Shown piece by piece: positions 58,801 to 64,000 of a stretch of 64,000 nucleotides of DNA. The position numbers and the translations under genes were made by a program. The DNA lies in the NCBI RefSeq assembly GCF_020447205.1, contig NZ_JAJAEL010000007.1, positions 110,363 to 174,362 on the forward strand. Direction: 5' to 3'. The notes under the pieces were generated by a model. It saw nothing but the letters and a program-made list of their open reading frames with translations, was not told where the DNA came from and ran no database searches. The stretch's first letter is position 1. The number at the start of each line of letters is the position of its first letter. Source of the DNA: Thalassolituus alkanivorans. GTDB lineage: Bacteria > Pseudomonadota > Gammaproteobacteria > Pseudomonadales > Oceanobacteraceae.

Positions 58801-58840
58801 AGACACTCAGCAACAGAGATATGCGGGAAAGAGAGAACAT
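55835..58840 (-). CDS. Giant secreted lipoprotein of unknown function
   Basis: 1001 residues. Lipoprotein signal ending LLAAC with lipidated C19 and Ser at +2, so outer-membrane anchoring is expected. About 100-450 is helix-rich; 450-1001 is strand-rich with repeated Ig-like modules, several paired cysteines (ELIACTNSGCAGD; RKCSVIINDANEQETSVC) and many Asp/Asn. The end reads REERDGIYVVRFSDGQFLV. The last ~450 residues are similar to the gene cut by the right edge (62498 onward). No enzyme motif seen. Its bases look more A+T-rich than its neighbours by eye. ATG at 58840 with AAAGAAAAATAACT upstream. Confidence 0.8.
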   Translation of the reverse strand: MFSLSRISLLLSVCLLAACSGNGSSTTRKTEPVKYVNGYVGSSGVQSAVIQAVSIDVQGQTATEVIDTDDGQQEVYVGAKATSTTAAYYQVKLDSDDIGRAVTLIVSGKSDDATVERCELVNGCYGGWSYRATKAVPQEYELRSSVGNAQNNMRININWVTHLASALAYTSYIDNSGDGSNPDVPRAGVYTAFTIERANLWLNELFGLSDIVSLRPLAPSELYKDSGLASAIKQESIIYGAIVAAGQQLALEAGQDQVDWLADVVDEFLHNQGQLYQRSSVSSTTSLYRIFSAARTVLQENRTYISAQNYSVPSELTAAIAVLDQRLGALESKTDELTAVDIPASQVKNWLDRINNARAFMADLNERLVNYKGQDPNTCNNGEAQDDNSCVHSFIDPAYVTKTVDYYDALNSIYEGVAPQLATGTRTLKDLVLELIACTNSGCAGDARYDGTNKKLTVDGLVLTMVPVELGVEIEKEGKYNAFDIQLLGEIIVDADDPAVPNVPGGTSGPLDTIASIKFKEVKGTNDAGEEVKSYSRVRIVYSGEEGFSTPPDPVVTPPLGYDLEWPDVEIPATVNGVNQEFNLYFSAKLIGVDDVLVPASPLHYNLTSVALSLVANSDTKGTITEGGKEVELKDLAQVTLSATSSNAANYYSDSVWPELDDFFRVRSGFESGIIESNLFEYRIMEDQSVLFSKIDDKEVFRQADYIDVNITGYGINRLEVFGDTDGVPGLRKCSVIINDANEQETSVCTQLSESEEELTIQKLVDDDLLGLFSIPSRGAYRPLFPDVDNNGSYELITGTDVVLDGKLEAVFTQGINNLSLRAAHELTEGQGSDVERAPLAIVDVKLTRSSKDVWELAVAAGYDYDYLVDVLPTGVRAQSLYLSYLVGNNSAPDENDADVIRDFTFELGGLIIYRGGVKLFTSEEKGESIGVTLASRVDYELNGSGQPCGVINRKDEIVTGNCNAVGYLTYRNSIVGVIREERDGIYVVRFSDGQFLVLGG

Positions 58841-58934
58841 AGTTATTTTTCTTTTGAATGCGAAAGTAAACAGATTGTAACCGCCTCATTGATCAGCAAC
58901 CAGTCAGCAATACCCTTTTACCCCGCTTTTACAT

Positions 58935-58963
58935 AAAAAAAGCCCGGAAGAATCCGGGCTTTT
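58935..58963 (-). terminator. Terminator of glcB
   Basis: AGCCCGGA / TCCGGGCT, loop AGAA; the A-run 58935-58941 provides T7 on the minus strand, 36 bases after the glcB stop. It separates glcB from the lipoprotein gene. Confidence 0.88.
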
Positions 58964-58999
58964 CGTGCTCACACAGCCTGAACGATCAGGCAGATGAGA

Positions 59000-61177
59000 T
59001 TACTGAGCTGCTTTGAACTTCAGACGGTAAGCGTGCAGCAGTGGCTCAGTGTAACCACTTGGCTGCTCTTTACCTTTGAAGATCAGGTCAGACGCGGCCT
59101 GGAAGGCAATGCCATCAAAACCTGGTGCCATGTTGATGTACAGCGGGTCACCGGCGTTCTGGCCATCAACAATCGCAGCCATACGCTTCAGACTGTCTTC
59201 AACCTGTTCGCGGGTACAAATGCCGTGCTCCAGCCAGTTGGCAACGTGCTGGGAAGAGATACGCAGAGTCGCGCGGTCTTCCATCAGGCCAACGTTGTTG
59301 ATATCAGGTACCTTGGAACAACCAACGCCCTGATCGATCCAGCGCACAACGTAACCCAGGATACCCTGGCAGTTGTTATCCAGTTCTTTCTGAATCTGTT
59401 CCTGAGTCAGCGCAGCAGCTTCTTCAGCAGTCATCAGAGGGATAGTCAGGATGCCATCAACAGATGCATGCTCACGGCCTTTCAGTTCATTCTGAACAGC
59501 AAATACGTCTACTTTGTGGTAGTGCATAGCGTGCAGAGTCGCTGCAGTCGGAGACGGAACCCATGCAGTGTTGGCACCGGCTTTAGGGTGACCGATCTTC
59601 TGATCCATCATCATGCCCATCTCATCCGGGATAGGCCACATGCCTTTACCGATCTGAGCACGGCCCTGCAGGCCGGTTTCCAGACCAGTGTCCACGTTCC
59701 AGTTTTCGTAGGTGTTGATCCACAGCTGCTGCTTCATTACAGACTTAGGTACGAAAGCACCGGCCAGCATAGAGGTATGGATTTCGTCACCGGTACGGTC
59801 GAGGAAGCCGGTGTTGATGAATACAACACGGTCTTTCGCAGCACGGATACATTCTTTCAGGTTTACTGTAGTGCGACGCTCTTCGTCCATGATGCCCATT
59901 TTCATGGTGAAACGAGGCAGACCCAGTGCATCTTCAACGCGACCGAACAGTTCGTTAGCAAAAGCCACTTCTTCAGGACCGTGCATTTTTGGCTTAACGA
60001 TGTTCACGGAGTCAGCAGTAGAGTTGCGGAATGGCGCATTGCCTTTCAGGTCGTGAATCGCGATCAGCGTGGTGATCATGCCATCCATAATACCTTCAGG
60101 GATTTCACTGCCATCAGCCAGCAGAATCGCCGGGTTAGTCATCAGGTGACCAACGTTACGGATGAACAGCATAGAACGACCTTTCAGCTTCACGGTTTCA
60201 CCGTTCAGGCCAGTGTATTCGCGGTCAGCGTTCATGGTACGGGTAAAGGTCTTGCCACCTTTGGTCACTTCTTCTGCCAGGTCACCTTTCATCAGGCCCA
60301 GCCAGTTGCCGTAGGTTACGACTTTATCGGCCGCATCAACCGCAGCAACAGAGTCTTCACAGTCCATGATGGTGGTCAGTGCAGATTCCATCAGGATGTC
60401 TTTAACGCCAGCAGCGTCAGTAGAACCAACCGGAGTGGTTGCATCGATCTGAATTTCAAAGTGCAGGCCGTTATTCTTCAGCAGAATCGCAACCGGTGCA
60501 GCAGCATCACCGTTGTAACCAGCCAGCTGAGCAGCGTTTTTCAGCGTGGTGGTTGAACCGTCTTTCAGGGTAACAACCAGCTTGCCTTCTTCGATCGCGT
60601 ACTTGGTGCTGTCAACGTGGTCGCCGCTCAGCAGAGGTGCCGCTTCGTTCAGGAAAGCACGGGCATAAGCAATAACCTTGTCGCCACGTACTTTGTTGTA
60701 GCCAGTGCCTTTTTCCGCACCGTTTTCTTCAGAAATAACGTTGGTGCCGTACAGCGCATCGTACAGAGAACCCCAACGGGCGTTGGCAGCGTTCAGAGCA
60801 AAACGCGCATTCATTACCGGTACAACCAGCTGAGGACCGGCCATCTGGCCAATTTCTGGCTCTACATTAGCAGTGCTTGCTTCGAAATCCGCGCCTTCAG
60901 GCAGCAGATAACCAATTTCCTGCAGGAATGCTTTGTACTCTGCAGCATTGTGAGGCTGACCTTTGCGTTCAGTATGGTAAGCATCGATTTTCGCCTGCAG
61001 ATCATCACGCTTGGCCAGCAGCGCTTTGTTCTTCGGAGCCAGTTCGTTCGCCAGAACGTCGAACTCTGCCCAGAATTTCTCTGCATCGATACCAGTACCC
61101 GGAATCGCTTTTTCATTTACGAAGTCGTACAGCGCCTGAGCAACCTGCAAGCCACCCTTCTGAACGTATCCAGTCAT
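59000..61177 (-). CDS. glcB: Malate synthase G
   Basis: 725 residues (E. coli 723). Condenses glyoxylate with acetyl-CoA to malate in the glyoxylate shunt, needed for growth on acetate, fatty acids or alkanes. TIM-barrel with [24 protein letters not shown] (seen as [11 protein letters not shown]) and the catalytic-aspartate region [22 protein letters not shown] at 61177 with GAGG upstream. No isocitrate lyase or glycolate oxidase gene is in the window. Confidence 0.96.
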   Translation of the reverse strand: MTGYVQKGGLQVAQALYDFVNEKAIPGTGIDAEKFWAEFDVLANELAPKNKALLAKRDDLQAKIDAYHTERKGQPHNAAEYKAFLQEIGYLLPEGADFEASTANVEPEIGQMAGPQLVVPVMNARFALNAANARWGSLYDALYGTNVISEENGAEKGTGYNKVRGDKVIAYARAFLNEAAPLLSGDHVDSTKYAIEEGKLVVTLKDGSTTTLKNAAQLAGYNGDAAAPVAILLKNNGLHFEIQIDATTPVGSTDAAGVKDILMESALTTIMDCEDSVAAVDAADKVVTYGNWLGLMKGDLAEEVTKGGKTFTRTMNADREYTGLNGETVKLKGRSMLFIRNVGHLMTNPAILLADGSEIPEGIMDGMITTLIAIHDLKGNAPFRNSTADSVNIVKPKMHGPEEVAFANELFGRVEDALGLPRFTMKMGIMDEERRTTVNLKECIRAAKDRVVFINTGFLDRTGDEIHTSMLAGAFVPKSVMKQQLWINTYENWNVDTGLETGLQGRAQIGKGMWPIPDEMGMMMDQKIGHPKAGANTAWVPSPTAATLHAMHYHKVDVFAVQNELKGREHASVDGILTIPLMTAEEAAALTQEQIQKELDNNCQGILGYVVRWIDQGVGCSKVPDINNVGLMEDRATLRISSQHVANWLEHGICTREQVEDSLKRMAAIVDGQNAGDPLYINMAPGFDGIAFQAASDLIFKGKEQPSGYTEPLLHAYRLKFKAAQ

Positions 61178-61206
61178 TGTTAAGCCTCAAAAAAAATTCA
61201 ATCACA

Positions 61207-61222
61207 ACCGGCTGCTGCCGGT
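61207..61222 (-). other. Small hairpin in the glcB leader
   Basis: ACCGGC, loop TGCT, GCCGGT: a 6-bp stem about 30 bases before the glcB start, inside the untranslated leader. Confidence 0.45.
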
Positions 61223-61280
61223 CATTCTGACCACTACTGAACGACTGCGGACAATCGCCAGCCACAAATTAAGACGCGGC

Positions 61281-61310
61281 AGTATACAGGAACGAACTGG
61301 CGACTGCTAA
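61281..61310 (-). promoter_or_regulatory. Probable glcB promoter
   Basis: On the minus strand TTAGCA (61305-61310), 18-base spacer, TATACT (61281-61286). It gives a leader of about 95 bases. The remainder of the 297-base gap toward 61475 shows no gene. Confidence 0.5.
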
Positions 61311-61474
61311 CCCGCCTCTGTGATGACCACGCCAAAACCGCAGCAGGGATAAGTAAAATCACCATATGGATAACGGTATAAACACATCTGAACACCGGTC
61401 ATCTCCGACCAAGTAACCAAAGCCGGACACCAGCAACTCTGTTATCGTCTGCGTTTTCAGCAAGAACCACGTTT

Positions 61475-62419
61475 ATGGATCAGATAGCCACCACCATTCT
61501 CAGCTCCGGCCGCTCGGCGGTGGAGCTGGCCCTGTTTATTCTGCTGCCCATTATGATTGTGATGCTCAGCATCATGCGCTGGCTTGAAGCACGCGGCCTG
61601 CTGCAGCGGATTGTCCGCGTGGTCAGCCCGTTGTTACGCCCGTTCGGCCTGACGGGTCTTGGGGTGTTCGCCCTGATTCAGGTGTCCATGGTCAGCTTCG
61701 CCGCGCCAATCGCAACACTGGCCATCATGGCGCGCAACGGCTCCTCTCCACGCCACATCGCCGCGACCCTGGCCATGGTGCTGGCCCTCGCCCAGGCGAA
61801 TGTCGTCTTCCCGATGGCCGCCGCCGGGCTGGATATACCAACCACCCTGCTGCTGGCTATTCCTGCCGGTCTGATTGCCGCCGCCGCAACCTACTATGCT
61901 TTCGGCCGCAAGCTGAGTGTGGAAGAAAGCGCTCCGCCCTCTGCCGAACTGATGCCAGAGGCCGATCCCGAGCACGGCAAACTGTTGCAGGTCATACGCC
62001 GTGCCGGCAGCGACGCCTGGGACATCGCCATGGGAGCACTGCCCTTGTTGGTCGTTGCCCTGGTGGCAGTGAATCTGATCCGCCTGACCGGCGCCATCAG
62101 CGAACTCGAAAGCCTGCTGTCTCCTCTGCTCACGGCTATCGGTTTTCCACAGCAAACTCTGCTGCTGGCCATCACCAAATACATCGCCGGCGGCACCGCC
62201 ATGATGGGTATCGCGATGGAACAGGTGCAGCTCGGATTACTCAGCGCGCAGGAAATCAACCTGCTCGCCGGCCTGCTGCTATGTCCGCTCGATGTTGCCG
62301 GCGTTGCCATTCTGATTGCCGCAGGCAAGCCTGTCGCCGCCGTTGTCCGCCCAGCCATTTATGGCGCACTGATTGGTATCGCTTTACGCACCGCCGGGCA
62401 TTTCTGGCTGTTTGCCTGA
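61475..62419 (+). CDS. Nucleoside-recognition (GATE) domain membrane protein
   Basis: 314 residues, about eight hydrophobic segments in two halves, each with the GATE-domain style (SMVSFAAPIATLAIMARNG; GGTAMMGIAMEQVQLG). Proteins of this family (SpmA/B-like, YjiH-like) are thought to gate small-molecule transport; the substrate is unknown. It faces away from glcB across the 297-base gap and ends at a bidirectional terminator. No ribosome site stands out before the ATG at 61475. Confidence 0.85.
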   Translation: MDQIATTILSSGRSAVELALFILLPIMIVMLSIMRWLEARGLLQRIVRVVSPLLRPFGLTGLGVFALIQVSMVSFAAPIATLAIMARNGSSPRHIAATLAMVLALAQANVVFPMAAAGLDIPTTLLLAIPAGLIAAAATYYAFGRKLSVEESAPPSAELMPEADPEHGKLLQVIRRAGSDAWDIAMGALPLLVVALVAVNLIRLTGAISELESLLSPLLTAIGFPQQTLLLAITKYIAGGTAMMGIAMEQVQLGLLSAQEINLLAGLLLCPLDVAGVAILIAAGKPVAAVVRPAIYGALIGIALRTAGHFWLFA

Positions 62420-62440
62420 AGATCCGCAACCCTGCAAGCA

Positions 62441-62480
62441 GGCACAAAAAAAGCGACCCGGAGGTCGCTTTTTTTGTGCC
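62441..62480. terminator. Bidirectional intrinsic terminator
   Basis: Perfect 18-bp repeat with core AAAAAAAGCGACC, loop CGGA, GGTCGCTTTTTTT, closed by GGCAC/GTGCC. The stem core is identical to that at 12373-12410. Confidence 0.94.
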
Positions 62481-62497
62481 TATTAAGCGCTGTGAAA

Positions 62498-64000
62498 TTA
62501 CAGCGTCTCCCAGCTGCCATCAATATAGCGGATCAGCCAGATACCATTCTCCTGACGGATACGGCCGTACACCACATCGCGGAAGTTAAGCGTGAATACC
62601 GCATCAGCAAGCACGGTGTTATCCGCCACTTCAGCTACGTTATTCAGCACGCACAAATCGTACTTACCATCACTGCCGGTGATGTACTTATATGGCAGCG
62701 GCGACAGATTGTAGTTCTGCTGCAGGTAGGCGGTCAGTTCACTGTCGATGGTGGTTTCTGTTCCATCATTTAATGTCAGGGCAACACCATCTCTGTACAC
62801 CGCCAGACTGCCGGTGGTTTTAAACGATGAATCGGTATCAAAGCTCAGCACAACCCGATCCAGTGACGACCCCGTTCCCAGGTAAACGTCGCTGCTGGTG
62901 AGACCGGAGTAACTATGTGACAACGCCGCGGTCAGCTTATAGCGATCCATGGTTGGCGCATTCAGCAGTACATCCAGCAAGGTACGCGGCTGATCGTTCA
63001 GACGCACTTCACTGGTAACACGTACCGCATTCAGCCCTAACACCATAGGATCGTACAAAGTGCCGTCCATTGACGTTTCCGCCGTTGCCAGAGGTGCCAG
63101 CGTCAGACAGCCATTAGCGTCCGCTGTATTGGTTGGCCAGGTAACGAAGTAGAGGCCACGTCCCGGAATTTCAATCCGTGAAAACACACCCGCTTCCCAC
63201 AGATCGTTAATGGCCAGCTGCAGATCACGCTCTGCATACAGACGCTGCTTTGGCTTACAGGAACTGACCACCCAGCCACCACCGGAATTGCTCAGATCAC
63301 AGATCTCCAGATCGTGGGTACTGACCAGCTCGGTTTTATCGTCATCTTTATCCACGTCATTAACATCTTCACGCTTCACCGTCGGGTAAAAACGGAAACG
63401 CTGCGACTCACCCAGCGGCACATAAAAATCCAGATACTGCACATTCTGACCGGCCACCGTCTGCTCACCGGTTACGTAGCTCACAAGACCATTTACCACA
63501 TCGCCTGCCGCAAATGCCGGATTGGGTGTAAAGAAGCCGTTGAACGAAGCAAAACGCTGCGCCGGATAATGCTCAGAAGCGTTAGTACTGGTCGCCGCCA
63601 CATACAGGGTTGAATAATCCACATCCTGCTCATTGTCGTCGCCAACTTTGTCGGAAATACGACCATTCAGCACCACGGTATCAATATTAAAACGGCGCTC
63701 GCTGTTACTGTCCTGCGGGTCTTTCACTCCACGGAAGAAAATGCGATAGCTGCCGGTTACTTCGGCTTCTTCAGCGCCACCGACACGACTGGTGTCGTAC
63801 AGTGAAAAATCCGACCAGCGCATTTCATAACCCAGAATTTCATTCCCCGCCGGATCAGCCAGAGAACTCACTGGCGTGGTGAAATAAACGCGCACACCGG
63901 AGGCCGAAAGAATGTCGTTAGCAGCGTTATCGTCTTCATAAACGTTATCGACCACAAAGCGCAGCGTGCCCTGCTCATAGGTACCGCGAATCAGCACATC
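62498..64000 (-). CDS. C-terminal part of a second giant lipoprotein-family protein (5' end outside window)
   Basis: The frame is open to the window edge; about 500 residues are visible and no start can be given (the first in-frame GTG at 63997 is just an internal valine). Strand-rich, Asp/Asn-rich, with paired cysteines (LEICDLSN...SSCKPKQ). It aligns along its whole length with residues about 530-1001 of the 55835-58840 lipoprotein: GYEMRWSDF / GYDLEWPDV, AATSTNASEHYP / SATSSNAANYYS, and the end GRIRQENGIWLIRYIDG / GVIREERDGIYVVRFSDG. Whether it has a lipobox is unknown. Function unknown. Confidence 0.8.
   Translation of the reverse strand, partial: DVLIRGTYEQGTLRFVVDNVYEDDNAANDILSASGVRVYFTTPVSSLADPAGNEILGYEMRWSDFSLYDTSRVGGAEEAEVTGSYRIFFRGVKDPQDSNSERRFNIDTVVLNGRISDKVGDDNEQDVDYSTLYVAATSTNASEHYPAQRFASFNGFFTPNPAFAAGDVVNGLVSYVTGEQTVAGQNVQYLDFYVPLGESQRFRFYPTVKREDVNDVDKDDDKTELVSTHDLEICDLSNSGGGWVVSSCKPKQRLYAERDLQLAINDLWEAGVFSRIEIPGRGLYFVTWPTNTADANGCLTLAPLATAETSMDGTLYDPMVLGLNAVRVTSEVRLNDQPRTLLDVLLNAPTMDRYKLTAALSHSYSGLTSSDVYLGTGSSLDRVVLSFDTDSSFKTTGSLAVYRDGVALTLNDGTETTIDSELTAYLQQNYNLSPLPYKYITGSDGKYDLCVLNNVAEVADNTVLADAVFTLNFRDVVYGRIRQENGIWLIRYIDGSWETL

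Noticed and set aside
58994-60556. Long open frame of 520 codons on the plus strand
   Set aside because: It lies antisense to glcB, which has full-length family similarity and a ribosome site; the frame has no recognisable domain and is explained by codon bias of glcB.
1-64000. Mobile elements, CRISPR arrays, prophage or restriction genes
   Set aside because: No direct-repeat array, transposase, integrase or phage-like frame was found; all tRNA genes appear complete with no attachment-site duplication visible.

Overview
The window is a compact, almost fully coding piece of a gammaproteobacterial chromosome. Gene content and order point to a marine member of the Oceanospirillales (Thalassolituus/Oceanobacter-like) within the wider Pseudomonas-related lineage: NhaB Na+/H+ antiporter, a CysI-DUF934 sulfite reductase pair, an mltD...fabI-ppiD-hupB-lon-clpX-clpP-tig-tRNA-folD-cysS-glnS-ppiB-lpxH order that matches what I remember of Pseudomonas aeruginosa PA1792-PA1816, and a murB...lpxK...comEC-lolDC block matching the PA2977-PA2987 neighbourhood. 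The taxon is an inference; no rRNA is present. I saw no insertion sequence, prophage, CRISPR array, integrase or restriction system.

Layout. 1-9.6 kb: 3' part of metH, a MATE exporter, a glycerophosphodiester phosphodiesterase, the cysI-DUF934 operon, a Kef-type antiporter, and a WYL regulator with a VOC protein. 9.7-16.5 kb: acuI-like reductase and sohB protease, a free-standing SCP2 protein, a two-gene operon of unknown function (membrane protein plus a ChpA/PilL-N-terminus-like protein), nhaB. 16.5-22.7 kb: dnaQ-rnhA-methyltransferase facing mltD, an orphan peptide-type solute-binding protein, fabI. 22.8-31.6 kb: protein quality control (ppiD, lon, clpX, clpP, tig) with hupB and four tRNA genes (Asp; His-Arg-Pro). 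31.8-37.2 kb: folD, cysS, glnS, ppiB, lpxH. 37.3-47.9 kb: envelope biogenesis (murB, low-molecular-weight phosphatase, Trm112-like protein, lpxK, msbA, exbD, exbB, comEC, DUF2062, lolD, lolC). 48.1-54.6 kb: a secreted hypothetical, an alpha/beta hydrolase with an unusual C-terminal domain, dinG, gspB, gspA. 54.8-64 kb: an outer-membrane-barrel-like protein coupled to a 1001-residue lipoprotein, malate synthase G, a GATE-domain membrane protein, and a truncated second member of the same giant lipoprotein family.

The genes form themes more than one pathway: proteostasis (PpiD, Lon, ClpXP, trigger factor), translation (tRNAs, CysRS, GlnRS), lipid A and lipoprotein transport (LpxH, LpxK, MsbA, LolDC), and peptidoglycan/envelope functions (MurB, MltD, GspA/GspB). 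The least explained material is the lipoprotein/barrel pair with its paralogue at the right edge, the hydrolase with the PilZ-like tail, and the ChpA-like operon. Convergent gene pairs are usually separated by short, symmetric, bidirectional terminators. No gap between genes exceeds 300 bases; the largest (61178-61474, 47873-48141, 14727-14973) hold promoters and leaders only.
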